Source: a virus. Taken from it: a stretch of 35,508 nucleotides of DNA. The stretch covers positions 1 through 35,508 of IMG/VR virus record IMGVR_UViG_3300044844_000380; one strand, written 5' to 3'. The stretch's first letter is position 1. Each line of letters begins with the position of its first letter. The notes beneath the pieces are model-generated. The model saw only the letters and a list, made by a program, of their open reading frames with translations, was not told where the DNA came from and did not search any database. Positions 6,172-12,389 of this stretch are shown one piece after another. The position numbers were made by a program, and so were the translations under genes.

Positions 6172-7637
6172 TTACCCTTCCCTTTCAGGTATGCAATCAG
6201 CCGGCTCTTGACAAACTTATCGAACGCAATATCAGGCGACGCCACCGAATCAGCTAGGCCCCTGGGCCACACCCCAAACTTATCCTTATAGCAATGCGCA
6301 GCGCGGCCGCTCGACCACCCGCGATACTTCACATACCATTGGCACATCGCCCAAAACGCTTGCTTGTTATCCCTGCTGGCCATCCCTTCCAACTCTTCCA
6401 ATACACCAGGAATACTGCTTACCTTGTTCTGACGCTCGCGCACATGGCCGCAATGCAAACAGGTATCAGACCCGCCCGGCCACAGATGCCCGCACGATGG
6501 GCACTTGGATTCTTTCTTCTCGTCTTCTGTCTTTTCTTTCTTGGCCTTTTCTTTTCCATCATCCAGGACATCGACGCCGTTGTGATAGACCGCTTCCCAA
6601 TCCTCCTGGAAGCGTAAGTAGTTCCCACTATGGTCCAGCCAGACAGCAAACTCTTTGTTGTCAGCCCGGCGCATGATGCGGCCCATCTGCTGGATATGCG
6701 ACGATAAAGATTTGCTAAACGGCCTGGCCGACACGCCGATCATTACATCAGGTACATCAAAGCCTTTGGTCAGGATATCCGTGGCAATCAGTCCATGTAT
6801 TTCTGTGTCCGGCCTGGCAAAGTCTTCAATCACATCCCGCTTGAACTGGTCATCATCCCGGTAGCTGACCGATACAAAGTTATAACCCTCGGCTGCAAAC
6901 TGTGCGGCCAGGTCGGCGCCATGCTCGACGCCCGAACAGAACACAATCGTTTTACGAGGACCACCAAAGATTTCATTGGTCTTTCGGATCCACTCCTCGA
7001 CAATGTTCCCGGTAATCTGCATGCCCCGCTTAGATGCCTCGGCCTGGGACCATTCGCCCGCCACCTTCTTGGCGCCGGTCATGTCAATTTCTTTGGCAAT
7101 GAAGACACGTAGAGGCATCAATACCTTCTGCTCTACCAGCTCCCGGGTTGTGATGGTGTTGACGATGTTGTCATAGATATGGGCCAGCCCCTTGGTGAAA
7201 GGCGTGGCCGTCAGCCCGATGACCCGCACCTCCGGATTATTCTTAATGAAATCAACTGTCTGCTGCCGCGTTGTGTGGCACTCGTCCACAATCAAAAGGT
7301 TCAGCCCTGGGAATGAGCCCCTCTTTTCCAGCGTCTGAGCTGAGCAAACCTGGATGTGTTCATACGGCCGATAGCGCCAATGGCCTGACTGCAGTACCCC
7401 GTGCGGGATATGGTATTTTTCTAATCGCTCGCTGGTCTGGTCACACAGAATGATTCGGTCCAGCAGCATGGCTGCCTTGTTACCTTTACCCCTGGTTGCG
7501 TTGAGCAAAGCAATAGCCATTTCTGTCTTGCCCGCTCCGGTCGGTGCATAAAGTATCTGCGCGCGCTTTCCCTCTGCAAACCCCTGGCGTAGCGCTGCCA
7601 GGGTAGCGTCTTGATAATCCCTTAGTTGTAAACTCAT
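6168..7637 (-). CDS. SF2 DEAD/DEAH-type helicase, 489 aa
   Basis: Motif I is APTGAGKT (residues 31-38), motif II DECH (118-121), motif III-like TATP (143-146) and motif VI QQMGRIMRR (from 316). A zinc-finger-like CPSC plus CLHC set lies at about 379-396, followed by a C-terminal extension. This is an ATP-driven nucleic-acid helicase resembling the phage replicative and repair helicases of the DEAD/DEAH superfamily. The start at 7637 is preferred because GGAGA lies 7 bases upstream; a start at 7661 would lie in a hairpin. It is coupled to the TOPRIM gene. Confidence 0.88.
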   Translation of the reverse strand: MSLQLRDYQDATLAALRQGFAEGKRAQILYAPTGAGKTEMAIALLNATRGKGNKAAMLLDRIILCDQTSERLEKYHIPHGVLQSGHWRYRPYEHIQVCSAQTLEKRGSFPGLNLLIVDECHTTRQQTVDFIKNNPEVRVIGLTATPFTKGLAHIYDNIVNTITTRELVEQKVLMPLRVFIAKEIDMTGAKKVAGEWSQAEASKRGMQITGNIVEEWIRKTNEIFGGPRKTIVFCSGVEHGADLAAQFAAEGYNFVSVSYRDDDQFKRDVIEDFARPDTEIHGLIATDILTKGFDVPDVMIGVSARPFSKSLSSHIQQMGRIMRRADNKEFAVWLDHSGNYLRFQEDWEAVYHNGVDVLDDGKEKAKKEKTEDEKKESKCPSCGHLWPGGSDTCLHCGHVRERQNKVSSIPGVLEELEGMASRDNKQAFWAMCQWYVKYRGWSSGRAAHCYKDKFGVWPRGLADSVASPDIAFDKFVKSRLIAYLKGKGK

Positions 7638-7651
7638 TTTGATTCTCCGCT

Positions 7652-7674
7652 GCCGGCACACTATGCCCGCCGGC
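7652..7674 (-). promoter_or_regulatory. hairpin just upstream of helicase RBS
   Basis: GCCGGC at 7652-7657 and GCCGGC at 7669-7674 can pair around an 11-base loop in the gap between the ParB-like stop and the helicase start. No T run follows on the minus strand, so this is not a classic terminator. The ribosome-binding site of the helicase lies just after the hairpin, so it could affect mRNA stability or translation. Confidence 0.45.
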
Positions 7675-7685
7675 TTGGGCCTTGT

Positions 7686-8519
7686 TTATTCGTAGGCTTT
7701 AAGTTGTCTTTGTTGCATGGAAATCTGACGCTTGAGCTGCGCGTTTTCCAACTGGAATTTATCCCGGCTGGATTTAACCGCATTCATTTCTAGTTTCAGA
7801 ATACGAATCTCTTCGCGCAATTGTTTGATCAAATCTTCCGCTGCTTTCTTTTCTTCGGCTGTCGCGTCCATGACTTTGACGGCCAAGCGGTCGGTTAATG
7901 TTTCATTTTGAGCAATCAGCTCGTCTACCATTTCCTGGCGGTGATCTACCGCTGGTGGCTCTGCTTTGGGTGGCTCAACCAGGGGCGCTGCTTTGGCTGG
8001 CTTAGCTGGCTTATCTTTCTTTTCGGGCTTTCGCTTCTCGGCCACATTGCCTTTGGGTGTTATGTATTTGCGCACGGCCGGCGCGCTTTCCCCACGCATC
8101 TTGGCAACGAACGGCGCAGACACGCCAACCTTCCTGGCAATTTCTGCATTGCTCCACTCGCCCCATTCAAAATCTTCTACGAAAATCATAGTGACCTTGC
8201 GCTTGTCGGCGTTGTCCATCGGCTGGCCGTGCAAGTTGTTGGCACTACTACCAAAGAACAGAGCATCCCTGGGGGTGCCTGTTTCTACCTCGCACGGGAA
8301 GGTGGCCATCCCAATCCGTAGGGCTGCGTGATACCGGTGGAATCCATCTGACATCCAGTAATCTGTGCCGTCAAAGAACACCCGCATCGGTGGGAATACT
8401 GACCCGCCTTCCAGGTCCGTAGCGTAGCGCATCACCGCTTCTTCTTTAATTGCTGCGCGCACCTGGGTGCCGCCGTCCAGCCTGATTTGTTTCAGTTCTA
8501 ATTCTTTTCTTTCTAACAT
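7686..8519 (-). CDS. ParB-like domain protein with coiled coil, 277 aa
   Basis: The N-terminal domain has the ParB/sulfiredoxin fold signature, including YWMSDGFHRYHAA (about residues 54-66). It is followed by a helix-turn-helix EWSNAEIARKVGVSAPFVAKM (about 121-141). A Lys/Pro/Ala linker leads to a long C-terminal coiled coil (about 200-277). Phage proteins of this type are linked to DNA binding or DNA processing and some have NTPase or nuclease activity. Here there is no partner ParA gene, so a role in regulation or DNA processing is likelier than partition. Confidence 0.8.
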   Translation of the reverse strand: MLERKELELKQIRLDGGTQVRAAIKEEAVMRYATDLEGGSVFPPMRVFFDGTDYWMSDGFHRYHAALRIGMATFPCEVETGTPRDALFFGSSANNLHGQPMDNADKRKVTMIFVEDFEWGEWSNAEIARKVGVSAPFVAKMRGESAPAVRKYITPKGNVAEKRKPEKKDKPAKPAKAAPLVEPPKAEPPAVDHRQEMVDELIAQNETLTDRLAVKVMDATAEEKKAAEDLIKQLREEIRILKLEMNAVKSSRDKFQLENAQLKRQISMQQRQLKAYE

Positions 8520-8528
8520 GTCGTTCCC

Positions 8529-8774
8529 TTAAAATGGTGCGTCGAAACCTATAAATTCATTGAGCTTTTGTTTGTAATGCCAAGCTTTAGCGGCATCGTC
8601 TGACCCCTCTTTGCGGCCAGCTCTCATGCTGTATTTGATGATGTTACCTTTCAGGTAGCCTATGAATTCTTGGCGGTTAAGCACAGATTCCATGACGGCC
8701 CAGGGCTGGATGCCGATCTTGTGATAGTGGTCGCCACCCACCTGATGCTCATCGGCTGATGCTTTCTCAATCAT
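8529..8774 (-). CDS. DUF3310 protein, 81 aa
   Basis: The motif QVGGDHYHKIGIQPWAVME (about residues 11-29), followed by FIGYLKGNIIKYSMRAGRK and a Lys/His helix, is the DUF3310 signature. The family is common in T7-like and other phages, where some members are annotated as nucleotide-kinase-like; the exact reaction is not established. The length is usual. The gene sits between the ParB-like gene and a set of small genes in the same operon. Confidence 0.85.
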   Translation of the reverse strand: MIEKASADEHQVGGDHYHKIGIQPWAVMESVLNRQEFIGYLKGNIIKYSMRAGRKEGSDDAAKAWHYKQKLNEFIGFDAPF

Positions 8775-8796
8775 TTTCTTGCTCCTATATATTTAA

Positions 8797-9000
8797 TCAT
8801 CGCTTTAAGCTCCGCACGTAAGCAGCAAAGCTGCCCATGGTGTCCTTCTCAAACGCTTTGAAGTTGCTCACCTCCTTCGCCACCTCCTCAAGCGTGTCGT
8901 TCCTAATCTTGTTTGAGATCGGATCAAGTTGTTTTTGAATCATCTGACGCTTGCGCCATCCCAAGGCTTTTTCCCATACGTTTAGTTGTGCTTCGCTCAT
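8797..9000 (-). CDS. small hypothetical protein, 67 aa
   Basis: The start at 9000 (MSEAQLNVWEKALGWRK) is taken because AAAGG lies just upstream. The longer frame from 9051 begins in the middle of the neighbouring gene without an RBS. The product is helical and charged, with a QKQLDPISNKIRND middle and a Phe/Lys-rich end. No family is recognised. It overlaps the next minus gene by 77 bases, unusual even here, so one of the two starts or ends could be misread. Confidence 0.6.
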   Translation of the reverse strand: MSEAQLNVWEKALGWRKRQMIQKQLDPISNKIRNDTLEEVAKEVSNFKAFEKDTMGSFAAYVRSLKR

Positions 9001-9154
9001 TGTTTGCCTTTCTGTATTCCAATACTTCGTTGAGTAAACGTTCCATTTCATCAGCTGCCATCAAATGAAATGGGCTGATCGGTTTGTGGCTTGCCATTGA
9101 GCGCATCATGCCAATGGTTGTTCGTGCAGTTGTTTCACTCAGCTTTGCCATCAT
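8924..9154 (-). CDS. small hypothetical protein, 76 aa
   Basis: The product begins MMAKLSETTARTTIGMM and includes a leucine/glutamate helix FHLMAADEMERLLNEVLEYRK, then a Ser/Thr/Lys-rich tail. It starts inside the end of the upstream gene and its tail overlaps the following gene by 77 bases. The helical core is the more credible part. Function is unknown, and the long overlap lowers confidence in the C-terminal third. Confidence 0.5.
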   Translation of the reverse strand: MMAKLSETTARTTIGMMRSMASHKPISPFHLMAADEMERLLNEVLEYRKANNERSTTKRMGKSLGMAQASDDSKTT

Positions 9155-9389
9155 CTTTTGCCTTCAATTGCAACCTCAATATTCGGTTTTCGTGCAGGGC
9201 GGTTTGCACCATCTGTAGATGCTCTTTATGGCGTGACTCCATCACTTTGACAAGCTTCTGAAAGTCGTTATCCCATGCGCTCATCTTGTCTGACAAAAGC
9301 TTGGCGTGATACCAAACGTATTCGTCGGTAATGCCTTCAACAGCAATGCTTTCTTCAATAACAAATTGTTTTGCTCCTTCGGGGATCAT
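9135..9389 (-). CDS. hypothetical protein, 84 aa
   Basis: The start at 9389 overlaps the upstream stop as ATGA. The product has a short beta start (KQFVIEESIAVEG), then a long helix with DFQKLVKVMESRHKEHLQMV and HENRILRLQLKAKD, likely a coiled coil. No family is recognised. It may form dimers through the helix. Confidence 0.65.
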   Translation of the reverse strand: MIPEGAKQFVIEESIAVEGITDEYVWYHAKLLSDKMSAWDNDFQKLVKVMESRHKEHLQMVQTALHENRILRLQLKAKDDGKAE

Positions 9390-9622
9390 GTGTTTTTCTC
9401 CTTGAGTTTGTTGGAAATCAGGCTTGCGAATTGTTTAAGGCATATCTCATCGCCTAGCATTCCCTCGCCCAGTGGCAGGTCGTAGAACTTTTTGGCAACG
9501 TCGTCATAAACACGCTTGACCCAAGGAATAAGTCCGGCATCAAGAGCAAGTTGGTTTATCTCATCATCCGTCAGACCCCTCCAAGGGCGAACGTATTCTT
9601 GGATGTCATCGTCATCAGTCAT
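9386..9622 (-). CDS. hypothetical protein, 78 aa
   Basis: The start is moved to 9622 (MTDDDDIQEYVRPWRGLTDD) because AAGGGGA lies before it and the codon makes an ATGA overlap with the previous gene. The motif GLTDDEINQLALDAGL followed by FASLISNKL is a pattern I know from small cyanophage and other phage proteins of unknown function. The acidic N-terminus is notable. The role cannot be assigned. Confidence 0.7.
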   Translation of the reverse strand: MTDDDDIQEYVRPWRGLTDDEINQLALDAGLIPWVKRVYDDVAKKFYDLPLGEGMLGDEICLKQFASLISNKLKEKNT

Positions 9623-9897
9623 GCTTGTCCCCTTGCTCGGATGGCGGTAGCAATATCTTGCCAATTTGCATATTGAGGGATGCGATGCGGTGTTGGCTCA
9701 GTCCCGCAAGCCACAACCACCTCATATTCTCCAATAGGCGTTTCAGCAATCTTGGCACACGCCTCACGCTCCTCGGCAACGACCCTCTCAACAAGAGCCA
9801 TTAGGTGTCGGGTGCTTACGTGCCACGACTTGTACTCTCGGTCTTGGTCTATGGCCTCCGCCAACATATAGGTAATTTGTTCTGCGTTGTAAGTCAT
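9619..9897 (-). CDS. hypothetical protein, 92 aa
   Basis: The product contains VVAEEREACAKIAETPIG and ends in IATAIRARG, a combination found in many phage small proteins annotated as hypothetical. Both its start (ATGA at 9894-9897) and its end are coupled to neighbours. The Cys in the ERExCAKIAE helix is typical of that class. No function is known. Confidence 0.7.
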   Translation of the reverse strand: MTYNAEQITYMLAEAIDQDREYKSWHVSTRHLMALVERVVAEEREACAKIAETPIGEYEVVVACGTEPTPHRIPQYANWQDIATAIRARGQA

Positions 9898-10070
9898 TGT
9901 TTCTCCTTGTTAAAGTACCATTTCCATCGTCGCTCTTTGGCAATCCGCAGCAGAGCATGTTTAACGTAATCCCCAACAGATAGCCCCATCTTGCGAATCA
10001 TGTCTACCTCGGTCCTAAGTAATATGATCTTGCCAACTTTGTTTTGGCCCCTGACCTTACGGACTATCAC
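9894..10070 (-). CDS. small basic DNA-binding-like protein, GTG start, 58 aa
   Basis: A GTG at 10070 (GTGA overlap with the alpha-CTD-like gene) opens a frame ending TGA at 9894-9896, again an ATGA overlap. The product is basic ([19 protein letters not shown]) and has a helix [20 protein letters not shown], which could be a ribbon-helix-helix or a related short DNA-binding fold. The gene fills an otherwise unexplained 170-base gap exactly, and the double coupling strongly supports it. Confidence 0.7.
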   Translation of the reverse strand: MIVRKVRGQNKVGKIILLRTEVDMIRKMGLSVGDYVKHALLRIAKERRWKWYFNKEKQ

Positions 10071-10423
10071 GCCTGCCCCCGCAACTTCAGTCCTCGCTCG
10101 GCCAGCTTCTCTTTAATTTCATTCAGACTTCTGCGGCCTAGATTGGGCGTTTTTAGTAAATCATTCTCGGTGTAGTAAACCAGCTGACCGATTGTGTAAA
10201 TCTCATCCGCCTCCAGACATTTAGAAGCTCTGACACTTAGCCCCAAGGATGCAATCACACCCCCGGTGTTGACATCGCGCAAAGCCCATTGATCAAGGAT
10301 GTGCTGTCTACGATCTACCATTGCCTTTGCAAGGTCATAAACCTCATAAGTTTTCACCAACAAATGCGGTGCAAGACGCAACATTTCTATTGCAAGTTGG
10401 TCAAGTAATTCTTCTTTTTTCAT
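10067..10423 (-). CDS. free-standing RNA polymerase alpha-CTD-like protein, 118 aa
   Basis: Residues about 56-115 align closely with the C-terminal domain of the RNA polymerase alpha subunit. The run SVRASKCL equals E. coli TVRSANCL, with Arg65 at the place of R265. The run [13 protein letters not shown] equals KTPNLGKKSLTEI, keeping the counterparts of N294, G296, S299 and E302, with K298 replaced by Arg. The N268 position is Lys. In alpha these residues contact UP-element DNA and activators. The first about 50 residues are not from alpha and look helical. The protein could bind promoters, recruit or block the host polymerase, or act as a decoy. The domain call is firm; the role is inference. 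Confidence 0.85.
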   Translation of the reverse strand: MKKEELLDQLAIEMLRLAPHLLVKTYEVYDLAKAMVDRRQHILDQWALRDVNTGGVIASLGLSVRASKCLEADEIYTIGQLVYYTENDLLKTPNLGRRSLNEIKEKLAERGLKLRGQA

Positions 10424-10433
10424 GGTTGTTCCT

Positions 10434-10784
10434 TTAGCTGATCAATGTCCGAATGACATCTTTTAATTTGGAAATCTCTAATGCTTGGTCGTCAAGAATT
10501 TTCATAAGTTCTTTGACCGTGTTTTTGTTTTTAGTTGACTCTGGGAATTCAAAATTTAAAACGTCAGACTGGAGCCCGCGGGCTTGAAGGCTATGTTTTA
10601 AAAATTGAAATAAATTTACACGGCTAGAGTGGTGTGGAATTGCACCTTTTTCCCATCGTGCCAATGTTTGTTGAGAAACGACTGTCTTTGCAAATTTGGC
10701 AAGCTCCGAACAAAATTCTTGCTGAGTAAAACCCAGTGCAAATCTATCGGCACGAAGAGCCTTACCAAAATTTTCTTCGGTCAT
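10434..10784 (-). CDS. XRE-family HTH regulator, 116 aa
   Basis: The N-terminal half holds a Cro/CI-type helix-turn-helix: [20 protein letters not shown], then [16 protein letters not shown], with the usual Gln-Gln and Trp-Glu-Lys-Gly positions. A phenylalanine-rich helix and a C-terminal coiled coil ([19 protein letters not shown]) follow, probably for dimers. Such proteins repress phage promoters. It shares an operon with the alpha-CTD-like protein, and a palindromic site overlaps the operon promoter (11540-11569), so autoregulation is plausible. Confidence 0.8.
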   Translation of the reverse strand: MTEENFGKALRADRFALGFTQQEFCSELAKFAKTVVSQQTLARWEKGAIPHHSSRVNLFQFLKHSLQARGLQSDVLNFEFPESTKNKNTVKELMKILDDQALEISKLKDVIRTLIS

Positions 10785-11080
10785 GCGTTCTTCTCCTTGA
10801 ATTTCTCTTCAACAAGCACCTTGAAGATGAATGTGTTCAGGTGGTCCGTCGTCCAGTTCGGCATCTGCTTAATGATTGCGTTTGTTTCACTATTGGTCAG
10901 GTTCTTCCAGCGCTTCTTGGCTTTGCGCGGTTTGAACACAGGCACCCTGGGGTCGGCAAAGAATTCAGGCTCATCTTTCCATGCCGCCCAGGTAAACAAC
11001 CAGCGCCACATGAGCTGCTCATTGCGGGCGGTGTACTGGTATAGCGCCATGCGTAAACATACTTCTTTAGCTGGCTTCAT
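10781..11080 (-). CDS. hypothetical aromatic protein, 99 aa
   Basis: The start is coupled to the previous gene and the stop overlaps the XRE gene by four bases. The product is rich in Trp (MWRWLFTWAAWKD, KKRWKNL, MPNWTTDHLN) and in Lys near its C-terminus. The pattern does not match a family I recognise. It may bind protein or nucleic acid through its exposed aromatic and basic residues. Confidence 0.65.
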   Translation of the reverse strand: MKPAKEVCLRMALYQYTARNEQLMWRWLFTWAAWKDEPEFFADPRVPVFKPRKAKKRWKNLTNSETNAIIKQMPNWTTDHLNTFIFKVLVEEKFKEKNA

Positions 11081-11307
11081 TTGTCGCGCTCCTCTAGCAT
11101 GGCATCGGCTGCTTTGTATGCATCTGCTGCCAGCTGGTACACGTTGGGGTGCGCGCCGCCAGCCAACAACGCTTGCATCGCCGTGTTCGCAAAGTAGTCC
11201 CGCAGCGACATGCCGTCGGTGTTAATTGAAAAGCCCAAGATCCGCGACTCATCGTCGACCATGAACCTGGGTGTAGGGAATGCTGCTCCGCCTGTTTTCT
11301 CTCTCAT
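11077..11307 (-). CDS. conserved phage hypothetical protein, 76 aa
   Basis: The sequence has GGAAFPTPRF, a GMSLRDYFANTAMQALLAGG segment and a YKAADAMLEERDK end. This is the typical pattern of a small phage protein that is common across many phages but has no known function. Its start at 11307 overlaps the HTH gene by four bases. Confidence 0.75.
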   Translation of the reverse strand: MREKTGGAAFPTPRFMVDDESRILGFSINTDGMSLRDYFANTAMQALLAGGAHPNVYQLAADAYKAADAMLEERDK

Positions 11308-11486
11308 ATTGATTCCTTTTTGGTTTCGTTTCTGATTGCCCGCCTGACAACTGTTTCTGTTACCCCAAATCTTTCTGCAATTTGTCGGTACGAAAGCCCC
11401 TGTTTACGCAGCACAATCGCTCGTCTTACATCTATTGGTGTCGCCGGCCGGCCCGCGCCAATCCTAGCTCCGCCGTGTTTTGTCAT
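11304..11486 (-). CDS. small HTH DNA-binding protein, 60 aa
   Basis: A glycine/arginine-rich N-terminus (GGARIGAGRP) precedes a resolvase- or terminase-type helix-turn-helix, LRKQGLSYRQIAERFGVTE, and a basic C-terminus. GAGxGRP-type starts are common in phage small-terminase-like and regulatory HTH proteins. It is the first gene of the minus operon, about 26 bases downstream of the -10 box, with a GGAGAGG site before its start. Most likely it is an early regulator. Confidence 0.75.
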   Translation of the reverse strand: MTKHGGARIGAGRPATPIDVRRAIVLRKQGLSYRQIAERFGVTETVVRRAIRNETKKESI

Positions 11487-11512
11487 ACGCCTCTCCTTTA
11501 AACTTGAAATCG

Positions 11513-11541
11513 ACTATACACGTATTCAAGATGGTTTGCAA
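11513..11541 (-). promoter_or_regulatory. sigma70-type promoter of the minus operon
   Basis: On the minus strand TTGCAA (11536-11541) and TATAGT (11513-11518) are separated by 17 bases, close to the ideal spacing. They lie 27 to 55 bp upstream of the first gene's start at 11486, with a GGAGAGG ribosome site in between. The -35 box is overlapped by the first half-site of an inverted-repeat operator. Confidence 0.75.
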
Positions 11542-11569
11542 CAGGTTGTTCCTGTTTATTTATAACAGG
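11540..11569. promoter_or_regulatory. inverted-repeat operator with three AACAGG half-sites
   Basis: AACAGG (11540-11545), CCTGTT (11551-11556) and AACAGG (11564-11569) form two overlapping inverted repeats with spacers of 5 and 7 bases. The centre-to-centre steps of 11 and 13 bp are about one helical turn each. The first half-site overlaps the -35 box of the minus operon. This is a typical place for a phage repressor to bind; the XRE protein at 10434-10784 or the HTH protein at 11304-11486 are candidates. Confidence 0.65.
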
Positions 11570-11628
11570 CAGTACGTATAGCGATAGTAGACCCCCGAGA
11601 CTCCCGACCTGTACCCTTGTGGACAGAT

Positions 11629-11781
11629 ATGTGGAAGTCACCAGCCAGTCGAAACCTGCTGCTCGCGGAACGTCGTATTCAATTGTCGACCGCCCGTGTC
11701 GTGGGCCAGACGCTGATTGTCGGTTTGCTTGGTCGTTTTATGCAGTCGCTACGAAACGCTGCGGCGCCGGGGGTCTATTAA
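11629..11781 (+). CDS. doubtful small open frame, 50 aa
   Basis: An ATG at 11629 opens a 50-codon frame reading MWKSPASRNLLLAERRIQL, then a moderately hydrophobic VVGQTLIVGLLGRFM and a short tail. The ribosome-binding site is weak (TGGACAG) and there is no coupled neighbour. It is included because the codon use looks reasonable and the segment is otherwise unexplained, but it may well be noncoding. Confidence 0.25.
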   Translation: MWKSPASRNLLLAERRIQLSTARVVGQTLIVGLLGRFMQSLRNAAAPGVY

Positions 11782-11858
11782 AGCGCCATCGGTTTCTTGA
11801 GTACGGCCCCGACATTGGCCTATTAGCTAACCCGCTCTGAGGGCTGGGCGCGAGAGGA

Positions 11859-11954
11859 GAGACTGGGACTGCTCACATGTAGCAGTGTTTTTTCAAAACT
11901 TTTCGTCCACTTTAAGGAGCTTGCGGCGCTAACCCGCAACACAACCCCAGTCTC
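11859..11954. ncRNA. multibranched structured element A
   Basis: A 9-bp closing stem, GAGACTGGG (11859-11867) with CCCAGTCTC (11946-11954), encloses three hairpins. These are ACTGCT/AGCAGT (11868-11886), GTTTT/AAAAC (11887-11899) and TTGCGG/CCGCAA (11921-11939) with a 7-base loop. No gene lies here. Its AGCAGTGTT and GGCGCTAACCCG words recur in element C near 12390-12449, on the same strand and in the same order. Strand and function are not shown by the sequence; a small RNA or a protein-binding site are both possible. Confidence 0.5.
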
Positions 11955-11960
11955 AAAAAC

Positions 11961-12050
11961 AAAAAAGCCGTTAATGAAACCCCGGTGAGAGAACACCCCA
12001 GCTTGTGGCTGACGCGCTACCCCAAAGGGGTCGGGATTTCATTAACGGCT
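11961..12050 (-). terminator. elaborated terminator downstream of glutaredoxin (element B)
   Basis: AGCCGTTAATGAAA (11966-11979) pairs perfectly with TTTCATTAACGGCT (12037-12050), and after one mismatch a further 4 bp form. The enclosed stretch holds three short hairpins: GGTG/CACC, CAGC/GCTG and CCCC/GGGG. On the minus strand the stem is followed by a T run (TTTTTTGTTTTT), as in a rho-independent terminator. It lies about 40 bases after the stop of the glutaredoxin gene. The extra internal hairpins are unusual for a simple terminator and suggest an RNA element with added roles. Confidence 0.65.
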
Positions 12051-12091
12051 CTGATTGCATTGGTTCTCACACCTAGCTGGATCAGAATATA

Positions 12092-12364
12092 TCAAATAAT
12101 TGCAGGGCCTGTCAATACCCCTGCAGAATTTTGGGTGATCTGGCATAGCGCCTGGTGTAATCCAGCCAATCCACCGACGCGCTGGTCGTCAATAAATATC
12201 TGTGGCATCTGGCGAACCGATGGCCCGCACTTCTCATAGAAAGCTGTGCGGCCGGCTTCATCATCGAGCATAACTTCTTCGTATGCCATGCCCTTGGCAG
12301 TCAGTAGTTTCTTGGCCGCATCGCACTGTGGGCAAGCTGATTTGGAATAGACAGTTATCTTCAT
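12092..12364 (-). CDS. glutaredoxin-like thiol-disulfide oxidoreductase, 90 aa
   Basis: The redox motif CPQC lies at residues 11-14 after a beta strand (MKITVYSKSA), followed by the cis-Pro region QMPQIFIDD and the VGGLAGL turn, all typical of the glutaredoxin/NrdH fold. It would act as an electron donor, for example to ribonucleotide reductase, although no reductase gene is in the window. The start follows AGGAG at a good distance. It stands alone on its transcript, between the structured element C upstream and terminator B downstream. Confidence 0.85.
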   Translation of the reverse strand: MKITVYSKSACPQCDAAKKLLTAKGMAYEEVMLDDEAGRTAFYEKCGPSVRQMPQIFIDDQRVGGLAGLHQALCQITQNSAGVLTGPAII

Positions 12365-12389
12365 AACAGCTCCTGTAAATTGTTAGTGG

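Larger units (their letters stand above)
11487..12091. other. 605-bp mostly noncoding control region
   Basis: This interval carries the promoter and operator of the minus operon (11513-11569), one weak open frame (11629-11781), a multibranched structured element (11859-11954) and an elaborated terminator (11966-12050). The stretch 11782-11858 and the flanks hold nothing I can assign, apart from one GCTAACCCG word at 11826-11834 that recurs in both structured elements carrying the shared motif. The base composition is mixed and unlike the neighbouring genes. Confidence 0.6.

Noticed and set aside
11619-11840. 73-residue open frame in the control region
   Set aside because: GTG start without ribosome site, no coherent fold, and it competes with another weak frame (11629-11781) and with noncoding structure.
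11859-11954. Element A as a tRNA
   Set aside because: The 7-base hairpin loop and closing stem suggested a cloverleaf, but there is no D-loop or T-loop consensus, the closing stem is 9 bp, and no CCA or usual tRNA positions are present.
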